Part shown: positions 24,895-33,413 of the stretch, piece after piece
Layout of the letters: each line of letters starts with the position of its first letter
Numbering within the stretch: position 1 is the first letter of the stretch
Source: Arhodomonas sp051195215
GTDB taxonomy: Bacteria > Pseudomonadota > Gammaproteobacteria > Nitrococcales > Nitrococcaceae
Assembly: GCF_051195215.1 (NCBI RefSeq)
Contig: NZ_JBNAZM010000017.1
Span: 1-64,000, forward strand
Reading direction: 5' to 3'
DNA length: 64,000 nucleotides
The notes under the pieces: model-generated
Told to the model about the DNA's origin: nothing
What the model saw: only the letters and a program-made list of their open reading frames with translations
The model's database searches: none
Program-made: the position numbers and the translations under genes

Positions 24895-24910
24895 ACGTTT
24901 ACGTAAACGT
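24895..24910. promoter_or_regulatory. 16-bp palindrome, LiuR-like box upstream of livG
   Basis: ACGTTTACGTAAACGT is a perfect inverted repeat. It resembles the motif reported for LiuR-type MerR regulators of branched-chain acid degradation, as I recall it. A related box lies upstream of mmsA and the SDR gene. Confidence 0.6.
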
Positions 24911-24969
24911 TAGTTCAAGCCCCGTGAACGATGCAACAGCTTTGCTTAAGCGGCGCGGCGGGTGCCGCG

Positions 24970-25053
24970 CCGCAGTGGCAAGTTGAAAGTGCTGAGCCGG
25001 GACACCGGTGCCGCCGACGCCCGCGGCTGTTTGCTTTCAACCTTGCACTTGGA
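24970..25053. repeat. inverted pair of 7-bp-period arrays (ACTTNNN)
   Basis: Three reverse-orientation units lie at 24970-24990 (for example GGCAAGT, TGAAAGT). Three forward units lie at 25033-25053 (for example ACTTGGA). Position is just downstream of the SDR stop. Confidence 0.65.
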
Positions 25054-25064
25054 GCTCCATGCCG

Positions 25065-25835
25065 CTATCTGGGCGCCATGCGGATCGCGCCGTCGAGGCG
25101 GATCACCTCGCCATTCAACATCACGTTCTCGCAGATGTGGCGCACCAGCGCCGCGTACTCGTCGGGACGGCCCAGGCGCGGGGGGAACGGGGTCTGCTCA
25201 CCCAGACTCGCGCGCACCTTGTCCGGCAGACTCGCCATCATTGGCGTCTCGAAGATGCCCGGGGCGATCGTCATCACCCGGATACCGCGGCCGGCGAGGT
25301 CGCGGGCGAGCGGCAGGGTCATACCGGCCACGCCGGCCTTGGAGGCGGAATACGCTTCTTGCCCGACCTGGCCATCGAACGCGGCAACCGACGCTGTGTT
25401 AACGATGACACCGCGTTCGCCCTCGGCTTCCGGCTGCGCCTGCGCGATTGCCTCGGCGGCGAGACGCACCACGTTGAACGTGCCCACCAGATTGATCTGC
25501 ACGGCACGTGCGAATGTCTCGAGCGCGTGTGGCTCACCGTCGCGGTTCAGCACCCGCTCACCATGGACGATGCCGGCACAGTTGACCGCCCCGTTCAGGC
25601 CACCGAAGGCCGAGCGGGCCCTCGCGACCGCCGCCTGCACCGCGGCCTCGTCGGTAACGTCGGTGACCTGCGTCACCGCCGCGTCGCCGAGATCGGCGGC
25701 GAGCTGCTCGACGCCCTCGGCATTCACGTCCGCCAGCACCACCCGGGCGCCGTCGCCCACCAGCGTCCGTGCCGTTGCCGCACCGAGCCCTGAGCTCGCC
25801 CCCGTGATCAGAAACACCTTGCCATCGATCCGCAT
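25065..25835 (-). CDS. short-chain dehydrogenase, 3-hydroxyacyl-CoA dehydrogenase type 2-like
   Basis: This 256-residue SDR resembles the HSD17B10 group, which oxidises 2-methyl-3-hydroxybutyryl-CoA in isoleucine breakdown. It has the NAD loop ITGASSGLGAATA, the Asp for NAD (LADVNAEG), NCAGIVHGE, the catalytic serine region NTASVAAFDG and YSASKAG. The tail reads GIFETPMMASLPDKV. ATG 25835 has GGAG upstream. It is divergent from mmsA, and both could be controlled by the palindrome between them. Confidence 0.85.
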   Translation of the reverse strand: MRIDGKVFLITGASSGLGAATARTLVGDGARVVLADVNAEGVEQLAADLGDAAVTQVTDVTDEAAVQAAVARARSAFGGLNGAVNCAGIVHGERVLNRDGEPHALETFARAVQINLVGTFNVVRLAAEAIAQAQPEAEGERGVIVNTASVAAFDGQVGQEAYSASKAGVAGMTLPLARDLAGRGIRVMTIAPGIFETPMMASLPDKVRASLGEQTPFPPRLGRPDEYAALVRHICENVMLNGEVIRLDGAIRMAPR

Positions 25836-25942
25836 CGCAATGACTCCTTCGCCCCGCGGGGCCGTCGGTGGCGGTCCGAGGACACTTAAATATGTCAATA
25901 CTCGGCAGCCGCCTGAATTGACCTGTTACCGGACTCGCAAAA

Positions 25943-25963
25943 TTGACGTTAACGTAAACGTAA
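25943..25963. promoter_or_regulatory. LiuR-like box between the SDR gene and mmsA
   Basis: The core ACGTTAACGT (25946-25955) is palindromic within TTGACGTTAACGTAAACG. A third overlapping ACGT half site follows at 25958-25961. It lies between divergent valine/isoleucine catabolic genes and is related to the palindrome at 24895. Confidence 0.6.
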
Positions 25964-26093
25964 CTAGAATAAACCTGCAAGCAACCGCCCGACCACGGGC
26001 GCGGCCGCGTATCGGCCAATGAGGAGGAGCGCCGCCTGCCGGCGGCGATATCACATGACGGCGCGCAACGCGCCCCGACCTGACAGGTGCCCC

Positions 26094-27596
26094 ATGACCC
26101 GGAGCGTTCCCCTGTTCATCGAAGGCCGCTTCGTCGATAGCGAGGCCTCGGAGTGGATCGACGTCACCAACCCGGCCACGGACGAGGTGATCGCCCGGGC
26201 GCCGGTGACCACCGACGATGAGATGGCCCGTGCCATTGCATCGGCCAAGGCGGCCCAGAAGGATTGGGCGCAGGTCCCCGTCTCCGACCGCGCCCGGTAC
26301 GTGATGCGCTACCAAGCGCTGCTCAAGGAACACCACGACGACATCGCCCGAATTCTCGCCGAGGAGACCGGCAAGACCTTCGCAGACGCCAAGGGCGATG
26401 TCTGGCGCGGCATCGAGGTGGTGGAGCACGCCATGGGTGTGCCCACGCACATGCTTGGCGAGACCATGGAGCAGGTCGCCCGTAACGTGGACACCACGAG
26501 CTGGCGCCACCCGCTCGGCGTGTGCGCAGGCATCACGCCATTCAACTTCCCGGCCATGATCCCGCTGTGGATGTATCCGCTCGCGGTTGCCTGCGGCAAC
26601 AGCTTCGTACTGAAGCCTTCCGAGCAGGATCCGCTCACCCCCGTTCGGCTCGCCGAGCTGTGGGTGGAAGCGGGCTTCCCCGAAGGCCTGCTGCAGGTCG
26701 TCCACGGCCGCAAGGAGCAGGTGGACACGCTGCTCACGCACCCGGACATCAAAGCGATCTCCTTCGTGGGTTCGCCAACGGTGGGTCAGCACATCTACCG
26801 TACCGGCACCCACCACTTGAAGCGCGTGCAGTGCATGGTGGGCGCGAAGAACCACACGATCGTGATGCCCGACGCCAACAAGGAGCAGGCCCTCAACGCC
26901 CTGGTGGGCGCCTCCTGCGGCGCTGCCGGTCAGCGCTGCATGGCGATCTCGGTGGCGGTTTTCGTCGGCGAGGAGACCCGCGGCTGGGTCGAGGACCTCA
27001 AGGCCGCTTTCGAGCAGATCCGCCCAGGGAGCTCCGACGACCCGGACGCCGCTTTCGGCCCGCTCATCAGCCGCGGCGCCAAGGAGCGCGTCGAGCGCAT
27101 CCTGGGCACGGTGGAAGCCGAAGGTGGACGACTGCTGCTCGATGGCCGTGGCTACGAGGTGTCCGGCTATCCGGATGGCTACTGGGTGGGCCCGACACTC
27201 GTCGACAACGTCACCGCCGAGATGACCTGCTATCAGGAGGAGATCTTCGGGCCGGTGCTGAATGTGGTCCACGTGGATACGCTCGATGACGCCATCGAGT
27301 TCGTCAACGCCAACGCCTACGGCAACGGTACATCGATCTTCACCGATTCGGGCGCGGCAGCGCGCAAGTACCGCCACGAAACCGAGGTGGGACAGGTGGG
27401 TGTCAACCTGCCCATTCCGGTGCCGCTACCGTTCTTCTCGTTCACCGGCGGCAAGGGCTCGTTCTACGGTGACCTTCACGCATACGGCAAGGATGCAGTG
27501 CGCTTCTATACGGAGACGCGCACAGTGATCGAGCGCTGGTTCGAGTCGGACATCCCGGACGGCCACGGCCCGAACATGACCATCAACCTGGGCTGA
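26094..27596 (+). CDS. mmsA: CoA-acylating methylmalonate-semialdehyde dehydrogenase
   Basis: MmsA converts methylmalonate semialdehyde to propionyl-CoA in valine degradation. The 500-residue product shows the family features: PLFIEGRFVDSEASEWIDV near the start, ITPFNFPAMIPLWMYPLA, FVGSPTVGQHIYRTG and the catalytic Cys282 in GAAGQRCMAIS. VNLPIPVPLPFFSFTGGKGS in the C-terminal part is typical. ATG 26094 is chosen by homology start. It is the first gene of a plus-strand set that encodes the other valine steps. Confidence 0.95.
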   Translation: MTRSVPLFIEGRFVDSEASEWIDVTNPATDEVIARAPVTTDDEMARAIASAKAAQKDWAQVPVSDRARYVMRYQALLKEHHDDIARILAEETGKTFADAKGDVWRGIEVVEHAMGVPTHMLGETMEQVARNVDTTSWRHPLGVCAGITPFNFPAMIPLWMYPLAVACGNSFVLKPSEQDPLTPVRLAELWVEAGFPEGLLQVVHGRKEQVDTLLTHPDIKAISFVGSPTVGQHIYRTGTHHLKRVQCMVGAKNHTIVMPDANKEQALNALVGASCGAAGQRCMAISVAVFVGEETRGWVEDLKAAFEQIRPGSSDDPDAAFGPLISRGAKERVERILGTVEAEGGRLLLDGRGYEVSGYPDGYWVGPTLVDNVTAEMTCYQEEIFGPVLNVVHVDTLDDAIEFVNANAYGNGTSIFTDSGAAARKYRHETEVGQVGVNLPIPVPLPFFSFTGGKGSFYGDLHAYGKDAVRFYTETRTVIERWFESDIPDGHGPNMTINLG

Positions 27597-27611
27597 CCGT
27601 GGTGGCTTTGC

Positions 27612-27631
27612 TCCCGCTCTCAAGGGAGCGG
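27612..27631 (+). promoter_or_regulatory. stem-loop after mmsA
   Basis: CCCGCTC (27612-27618) pairs with GAGCGGG (27625-27631). There is no T tract, so it is probably an mRNA-end or processing stem. A 200-base gap follows before the acyl-CoA dehydrogenase gene. Confidence 0.5.
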
Positions 27632-27798
27632 GGGCAACGCAACGGCCGGCTACCAGCGACCACGGCCCGCGAACCCCGTGCAGAGTGGATGAAGCGACGC
27701 GAAACACACCGTCTCCGGTTGATCCAGACCCCAGAGGCGGATTGCGCAGCGCTCCATCCGCCCTGCCGCGCCACGGCTGCACATTAAGGACACCGCCC

Positions 27799-28959
27799 AT
27801 GGATTTCGCACTCTCCGAAGAACAGACCGCTTTCCAGGACACCGCGCGCGATTTCGCGCTCAACGAGCTGGCACCTCATGCCGCGCGCTGGGACGCCGAG
27901 GGGATCTTTCCCAAAGACGTCATTGCCCAGGCCGGCGAGCTGGGCTTCTGCGGTCTCTACGCGCCGGAAGATGCCGGCGGGCTCGGGCTCACGCGCCTGG
28001 ACTCGGCGATCATCTTCGAGGAGCTCGCCGGCGGCTGCACCTCCACCGCCGCGTTCATTACCATCCACAACATGGTCACCTGGATGATCACCACGTGGGG
28101 GAGCGACGCGGTCAAAAGCGAATGGGCCGCCCCCCTCACCACCGGCCAGCGCCTCGGCTCCTACTGCCTCACCGAGCCGGGCGCAGGCTCCGATGCGGCA
28201 AGCCTGCGCACGACCGCCAGGCGCGAGGGCGATCACTACGTGCTCAACGGCACGAAGGTGTTCAGCTCCGGCGCCGGCGACACGGACATCCTCGTGGTCA
28301 TGGCCCGCACCGGGGGCGAGGGTGCTGCCGGTGTCTCCGCCTTCGCAGTGCCCGCCGGCCTCGACGGCATCAGCTACGGACGCAAGGAGGAGAAGATGGG
28401 CTGGAACAGCCAGCCCACCCGCTCCATCTCCTTCGACGACGTGCAAGTGCCCGCCGACCACCTGCTCGCCGAGGAAGGCCAGGGCTTCAAGCTCGCGATG
28501 AAGGGCCTCGACGGTGGGCGCATCAACATCGCAACGTGTTCCGTGGGCACCGCCCAGGCGGCGCTCGTCGCCGCCCAGCGCTATCTCCACGAGCGCAAGC
28601 AGTTCGGGCAGCCTCTCGCCAGCTTCCAGGCACTGCAGTTCAAGCTCGCGGACATGGCCACGGAGCTCGTCGCCGCGCGGCAGATGGTGCGGCTCGCCGC
28701 CTGGAAGCTCGACCAACGCGACCCGGACCTCACTACCTACTGCGCCATGGCCAAGCGCTTCGCCACGGACGTGGGCTTTCGCGTGTGCAACGAAGCACTA
28801 CAGCTCCATGGCGGCTATGGCTACATTCGCGAGTATCCGCTGGAGCGTCACGTGCGTGACACGCGGGTGCACCAGATTCTGGAGGGCACCAACGAGATCA
28901 TGCGCGTGATCATAGGCCGCCGCTTTCTCATGGACGACGCCCCGGAGACGATTCGATGA
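27799..28959 (+). CDS. acyl-CoA dehydrogenase, probably isobutyryl-CoA (valine pathway)
   Basis: The 386-residue flavoenzyme introduces the 2,3 double bond and passes electrons to ETF. Signatures are SYCLTEPGAGSDAASLRTTA, GGRINIATCSVGTAQAAL, FGQPLASFQALQFKLADMAT and NEALQLHGGYGYIREYP. The catalytic Glu lies in ILEGTNEIMR (E362), as in isobutyryl/short-branched enzymes. ATG 27799 has AAGGA upstream. It overlaps the next gene by ATGA. Neighbouring mmsA and HIBCH point to isobutyryl-CoA as the substrate. Confidence 0.9.
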   Translation: MDFALSEEQTAFQDTARDFALNELAPHAARWDAEGIFPKDVIAQAGELGFCGLYAPEDAGGLGLTRLDSAIIFEELAGGCTSTAAFITIHNMVTWMITTWGSDAVKSEWAAPLTTGQRLGSYCLTEPGAGSDAASLRTTARREGDHYVLNGTKVFSSGAGDTDILVVMARTGGEGAAGVSAFAVPAGLDGISYGRKEEKMGWNSQPTRSISFDDVQVPADHLLAEEGQGFKLAMKGLDGGRINIATCSVGTAQAALVAAQRYLHERKQFGQPLASFQALQFKLADMATELVAARQMVRLAAWKLDQRDPDLTTYCAMAKRFATDVGFRVCNEALQLHGGYGYIREYPLERHVRDTRVHQILEGTNEIMRVIIGRRFLMDDAPETIR

Positions 28960-29738
28960 ACGACTACACCAACCTCACCGTCGAACGCCGCGGGCACACG
29001 GCGCTGATCACCATGAACAACCCGCCGGCGAACACCTGGACCCGGGAGGGGTTGATCGACCTGAAGCGCCTCATCGAGGAGCTGGACGCCGACCGCGACG
29101 TCTACGCCCTGGTGCTCACCGGCAGCGGCGAGAAGTTCTTCTCCGCCGGTGCCGACCTCAAGCTCTTCGCCGATGGCGATCACGGTGTCGCCGCCGAGAT
29201 GGCGCGGCGCTTCGGTGAAGCGTTCGAGACGCTCGCCGCTTTTCGCGGCGTCTCCATTGCCGCTGTCAACGGCTTCGCCCTCGGTGGCGGGCTCGAAGTA
29301 GCGCTCGCCTGCGACGTGCGGATCGCCGAGCCCAACGCCAAGCTGGGTCTGCCGGAAGCCAAGGTGGGCCTGCTGCCCTGCGCCGGCGGCACTCAGCGTC
29401 TGCCCCGGCTCGTGGGCGAGGGCTGGGCGAAGCGCATCATTCTCTGTGGCGAGCAGGTGAACGCCGAGCAGGCGCTGCGCATCGGTCTGGTCGAGGAAAC
29501 CGTCGACCAGGGCGAATCACTGGACCGGGCCCTCGCCCTCGCCGAACAGGTAGGCAACCAGAGCCCCATCGCCGTCGCTTATTGCAAGCGCCTCATCGAC
29601 GGTGCCCAGGCCCGTCCCATGGCGGACAACCTCCCCGACGAGCGCGAGCGCTTCGTACGCCTGTTCGACTCCGAGGACCAGCGCGAGGGCGTGGGCGCAT
29701 TCCTGGAGAAACGCAAGCCGCAGTGGCGGAACCGGTAG
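28956..29738 (+). CDS. enoyl-CoA hydratase (crotonase family)
   Basis: The 260-residue hydratase adds water to 2-enoyl-CoA, here probably methacrylyl-CoA. The oxyanion-hole segments are present (FFSAGADLKLF and NGFALGGGLEVALACDVRI), with the acid/base Glu region LGLPEAKVGLLPCAGGTQRL. The start ATG overlaps the dehydrogenase stop. It catalyses the step between the dehydrogenase and the hydrolase in the same operon. Confidence 0.92.
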   Translation: MNDYTNLTVERRGHTALITMNNPPANTWTREGLIDLKRLIEELDADRDVYALVLTGSGEKFFSAGADLKLFADGDHGVAAEMARRFGEAFETLAAFRGVSIAAVNGFALGGGLEVALACDVRIAEPNAKLGLPEAKVGLLPCAGGTQRLPRLVGEGWAKRIILCGEQVNAEQALRIGLVEETVDQGESLDRALALAEQVGNQSPIAVAYCKRLIDGAQARPMADNLPDERERFVRLFDSEDQREGVGAFLEKRKPQWRNR

Positions 29739-29796
29739 GGGGCTTGGCCGGCAAGACGGCGCGTCGCCGGTTCGGTGCTTGTAACCGGACGCCGGG

Positions 29797-29894
29797 TGAC
29801 AGTTTCGAGTTGAAAGTTCCAAGTCGCGGGCGGGGACGGCACCGTGGGTGCGTCTCGCCACTTGCCACTTTCAACTTGGAACTTGTCACTTCCT
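29797..29894. repeat. inverted pair of 7-bp-period arrays (ACTTNNN)
   Basis: Four reverse units lie at 29797-29824 (for example TGAAAGT, TCCAAGT). Five forward units in perfect register lie at 29860-29894 (for example ACTTGCC, ACTTCCT). The pair could fold on itself between the hydratase and hydrolase genes. Confidence 0.75.
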
Positions 29895-29939
29895 GGGAAC
29901 TAGCCACTTTCCACTAAAAACGCATTTCGAGGAGCCTGC

Positions 29940-31067
29940 ATGACCGACCAGCCCGTGATTTTCGAGGAACGCACCGCCGGCAACGGCCGCAAGGTGGGCT
30001 TCGCGCGTCTTGATGCCGAGAAGGCGCTGAATGCGTTGAACCCGGCGATGATCGCCGCGCTCCGCCCGCAACTCGATGCCTGGGCGAGCGATCCCGATAT
30101 CGCTTGCGTCGTCCTCCACGGCGCCGGGGAGAAAGCATTCTGCGCTGGTGGCGACGTGGTCACCATGTACCACGCCATTCGCGAAGCCGACGGCGGCCCG
30201 AGCGAGGTCTGCGAGCAGTTTTTCGAGCAGGAGTACCGGCTCGACTACGCGATTCACACCTATCCCAAGCCACTGCTTGTATGGGGCCACGGTATCGTCA
30301 TGGGCGGCGGCCTCGGAATGATGGTAGGGGCGAGCCACCGTGTTGTAACCGAGAGCTCGCGAATCGCCATGCCCGAGATCACCATCGGACTGTACCCGGA
30401 CGTGGCCGGCACGTGGTTCCTCAACCGCATGCCCGGCCGGGTGGGCCTCTTCCTGGGCCTGACCGGTGCCCAGATGAACGCCGCCGACGCGCTCTACACC
30501 AGCCTCGCGGACTATTTCGTCCCCGGCGACCAGCGTGACGCGATCTTCGCGGCCCTCGCCGAGGTGGACTGGGACGACGACCCCGAGCTCAACCGCGGAC
30601 ACCTCTCGGTGCTGCTGCGCCGCTTCGCCGACGTCTCGCGGGATCAGCGCCCGGAGTCCAATGTTCTCCAGCACCTGGAGTTCATCGACCACGTCACCGA
30701 CCACCACAGCGTCGAGGGCATCCTCGAGTCGCTACGCACCGCCGCCCCGGACGACAAATGGCTGGCGACCGCGGTCAAAACCCTGGAGCGAGGCTCGCCG
30801 ACTTCCGCTCGGTTGATCTTCGAGCAGTTCCGCCAGGGCAAGTACCTCTCACTCAAACAGGTCTTCCAGCGCGAGCTCAACATGTCCGTGCAGTGCACCA
30901 TGCACCACGACTTCCCCGAGGGCGTCCGGGCCCTGCTGGTGGACAAGGACAAGGCCCCCCGGTGGCAGCCATCAACCATTGCCGAGGTGGACGACGCACT
31001 GATCGAGGAACACTTCCAGCCCCCGACAGGTCTCGATCCATCCCCGCTCGCTGACCTGCCGGAATAG
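29940..31067 (+). CDS. 3-hydroxyisobutyryl-CoA hydrolase
   Basis: This 375-residue crotonase-fold enzyme releases free 3-hydroxyisobutyrate from its CoA ester in valine breakdown. The family is longer than hydratases, as here. Motifs are KAFCAGGDVVTMY, GHGIVMGGGLGMMVGASHRV, MPEITIGLYPDVAGTWFLNR and the C-terminal helix region with SARLIFEQFRQG. Together with the dehydrogenase, hydratase and MmsA it leaves only the hydroxyisobutyrate dehydrogenase unaccounted for in the window. Confidence 0.93.
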   Translation: MTDQPVIFEERTAGNGRKVGFARLDAEKALNALNPAMIAALRPQLDAWASDPDIACVVLHGAGEKAFCAGGDVVTMYHAIREADGGPSEVCEQFFEQEYRLDYAIHTYPKPLLVWGHGIVMGGGLGMMVGASHRVVTESSRIAMPEITIGLYPDVAGTWFLNRMPGRVGLFLGLTGAQMNAADALYTSLADYFVPGDQRDAIFAALAEVDWDDDPELNRGHLSVLLRRFADVSRDQRPESNVLQHLEFIDHVTDHHSVEGILESLRTAAPDDKWLATAVKTLERGSPTSARLIFEQFRQGKYLSLKQVFQRELNMSVQCTMHHDFPEGVRALLVDKDKAPRWQPSTIAEVDDALIEEHFQPPTGLDPSPLADLPE

Positions 31068-31363
31068 CGGCCAGGGAGTAACCACTGAAGACGCCAAGAA
31101 CACCAAGGTTCACAAAGAAGAGGCGTCGGCCGGCTCCGGGCGAGTGGCGCAAGCCCGGAGCCGGCTGGTTGCAAGCATCCGCCCCGTCGCAGGACGGCGA
31201 GTGCGAAGCACTGGGCGACATGCCAAACGCGCAGATGTCAGCTGCCAGAGCACGTAGTCTGACGATCGATCCCACCCGGTGACCGGAGCGATTCATTCCG
31301 GTGTGTTTTGCGTCTCGGGGGTTACCACTCTCTCACCCCCGATCCGCCTGTTAAACTTGCGCC

Positions 31364-32107
31364 ATGGACGAGCCACGTTTCATTCAGCCGGAATGGCCGG
31401 CGCCGGAGAACGTGCGAGCGGCGACGAGCACGCGTATCGGCGGCGCGAGCCGGCCGCCGTTCGATACGTTCAACCTCGGCGCCCGCGCCGGCGACGACGC
31501 GCTTAGCGTGAAGGAAAACCGCCGCCGCCTGCGTGAAGCGCTTTCCCTGCCGGAGGAACCCCGCTGGCTCGCCCAGGTTCACGGCACCCGTGTAGTCGCG
31601 GCAGGCACCGTCCAGCGTGATGAAAGCCGGGCCGATGCCGCCGTGACGGACCGCCCGGGTGTGGTGTGCGCGGTGCTCACCGCGGACTGTCTGCCGGTGC
31701 TCCTGTGCGACCGCAAAGGGCGTCGCATCGGAATCGCCCACGCCGGCTGGCGGGGTTTGAGCGGCGGAATCATCGAGCAGACGATCAAGGCGACGGGTGT
31801 CGCGCCGGGCGAATTGCTCGCCTGGCTCGGCCCGGCCATCGGGCCGGACGTCTACGAGGTCGGTGCCGACGTGCTCGACGCCTGCCGGGCCTCCGACCCC
31901 GGCTGCGAGCGCTGCTTCCGACCGGGGCGCTCCGAGCGCTGGTACGCCGACATCTACGCCCTCGCCCGGCGGCGCCTTGAGGCCGCGGGCGTGCACGCCG
32001 TCTACGGCGGCGGGCTGTGCACCCATACCGACGCCGAGCGCTTCTACTCCTACCGGCGCGACGGCCGTACGGGCCGGATGGCCACGCTCATATGGCGCAC
32101 GCGATAA
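31364..32107 (+). CDS. pgeF: purine nucleoside phosphorylase / laccase-domain protein (YfiH/PgeF)
   Basis: Members of this family, formerly called polyphenol oxidases, include peptidoglycan-editing PgeF and purine nucleoside enzymes. Metal and active-site motifs are visible: TSTRIGGASRPPFDTFNLG, AQVHGTRVV, TADCLPVLLCD, IAHAGWRGL and YGGGLCTHTDAERFYSYRRD. Length 247 is normal. Start ATG 31364 lies close after the intergenic leader. It has no functional link with the following gene that I can see. Confidence 0.92.
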   Translation: MDEPRFIQPEWPAPENVRAATSTRIGGASRPPFDTFNLGARAGDDALSVKENRRRLREALSLPEEPRWLAQVHGTRVVAAGTVQRDESRADAAVTDRPGVVCAVLTADCLPVLLCDRKGRRIGIAHAGWRGLSGGIIEQTIKATGVAPGELLAWLGPAIGPDVYEVGADVLDACRASDPGCERCFRPGRSERWYADIYALARRRLEAAGVHAVYGGGLCTHTDAERFYSYRRDGRTGRMATLIWRTR

Positions 32108-32140
32108 CGAATAACGATTACGTTTTTCCGAGGAGACGAC

Positions 32141-33085
32141 ATGCAGGTAATCAGCGGCGAGCAGGTAGCGAAGGCCCTGCCCTGGCCCGCGCTCGTCGAG
32201 CGCATCGCAGCGCTGTTGCGCTCCGGCTGCGAAGCCCCGCCACGCCATCACCACAGCATCGAACGCCCCGGCGGCACGGCCACCATGCTGCTCATGCCCG
32301 CCTGGCAGCACGACGGCTACATCGGTGTGAAAATGGTGCACGTGTTCCCGCAGAACGCCGACCGCGGCCTGCCCGCGATCTCGGGCCTGTACCTGCTTTG
32401 CGAGGGCGATACCGGCGTGCCGCTGGCCTGCATCGACGGTAGCGAGCTCACCCGCCGCCGCACCGCCGCCGCCTCGGCTCTCGCCGCCCGCTACCTGGCG
32501 CGCGAGGATGCCGGTCGGCTGCTCATGGTGGGTACCGGCAAGCTGGCGCCGATGCTCATCGAGGCCCATGCAGCGGTTCGCCCGATCCACTCCATAGGGG
32601 TGTGGGGACGCAATCCGGAGAAGGCCGAAACCATCGCCGCCGAGTACCGGGCGAAGGGCTTCGACTGCGATGCGGTCACGGATCTCGCCACCGCGGTCAG
32701 CGAGGCGGACATCGTCACCTGCGCGACCCTCTCCACCGCCCCCCTGGTTCATGGCGAATGGCTGCGGCCAGGCACCCACCTCGACCTGGTGGGCGCCTTC
32801 CGCGCGGACATGCGCGAGAGCGACGACGAAGCGGTGCGCTGCGCAGACGTCTTTGTCGACACCCATGCCGGCGCCCGCGGCGAGGCCGGCGACCTCCGCC
32901 AGGCGGAAGCGAGCGGCGCCTTCGACTACGACGACATCCACGCCGACCTGGAGGCGCTCGCCCGCGGCGAACACCCCGGGCGCGAAAGCGCCGATGAGAT
33001 CACGCTGTTCAAGTCCGTGGGGGCGTCGTTGGAGGATCTTGCCGCGGCCATCGAGGTTTGGGAGCAGGTCGGCGCACCCGGGTGA
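32141..33085 (+). CDS. ornithine cyclodeaminase/mu-crystallin family protein
   Basis: The 314-residue NAD(P)-binding protein shows GYIGVKMVHVFPQNADRGLP near residues 65-84, ELTRRRTAAASALAARYLA, the Rossmann loop LLMVGTGKLAPMLIEAH and ADIVTCATLSTAPLVHGEWL. Family members deaminate ornithine or reduce cyclic imino acids such as delta-1-piperideine or ketimines. The substrate cannot be fixed. GAGGA precedes the ATG. Confidence 0.88.
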   Translation: MQVISGEQVAKALPWPALVERIAALLRSGCEAPPRHHHSIERPGGTATMLLMPAWQHDGYIGVKMVHVFPQNADRGLPAISGLYLLCEGDTGVPLACIDGSELTRRRTAAASALAARYLAREDAGRLLMVGTGKLAPMLIEAHAAVRPIHSIGVWGRNPEKAETIAAEYRAKGFDCDAVTDLATAVSEADIVTCATLSTAPLVHGEWLRPGTHLDLVGAFRADMRESDDEAVRCADVFVDTHAGARGEAGDLRQAEASGAFDYDDIHADLEALARGEHPGRESADEITLFKSVGASLEDLAAAIEVWEQVGAPG

Positions 33086-33393
33086 CAAGCAACGTAGGAA
33101 CCGTCGGTCGGCTGCCCCACGCAGCCAACAACGACCCACGACGTGGCGCCATCGCTGCGCCGAGGCGTTTGACACCGCCGGTGTCGGGCTCCGCCCTACG
33201 GCGGTCCCGACCTACACCACTGCCCCACGCGCCTTGGCAGCTCCGACGCCATTCAACGCTGGTGCCTCAACGCTCGCTGCGCGTGGAAATCGTGGGATTG
33301 CTCCCTGTAGCCCGAAGCCGCGCTTTCCACTTGAAACGTGTGACTCGCAACTCGCAAACCCGAGCGGCGTCCGGCCGCGACCGAACCTTGTCA
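33086..33393. other. intergenic region with two forward heptad arrays
   Basis: No gene is seen. Arrays of the ACTTNNN type occur at 33329-33363 and 33386-33413 near the end of the convergent kinase gene. Confidence 0.55.
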
Positions 33394-33413
33394 CTAGCAA
33401 CGTGCAACCGGCA
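33329..33413 (+). repeat. 7-bp-period arrays (ACTTNNN, degenerate)
   Basis: Units at 33329, 33336, 33343 and 33350 keep the 7-base register (ACTTGAA and twice ACTCGCA). A second set at 33386-33413 continues with ACTAGCA and ACGTGCA. Both have the same orientation. Confidence 0.6.

Larger units (their letters stand above)
24584..25064. other. intergenic region upstream of the LIV cluster
   Basis: It contains a GC-rich leader for livG, the palindrome at 24895-24910 and an inverted pair of heptad arrays (24970-24990 and 25033-25053) downstream of the SDR gene. No gene is seen. Confidence 0.6.

Noticed and set aside
31068..31363. ACTGAAGACGCCAAGAACAC-type sequence suggesting a repeat
   Set aside because: It resembles common low-complexity intergenic repeats of environmental bacteria, but only one short imperfect copy is visible here.
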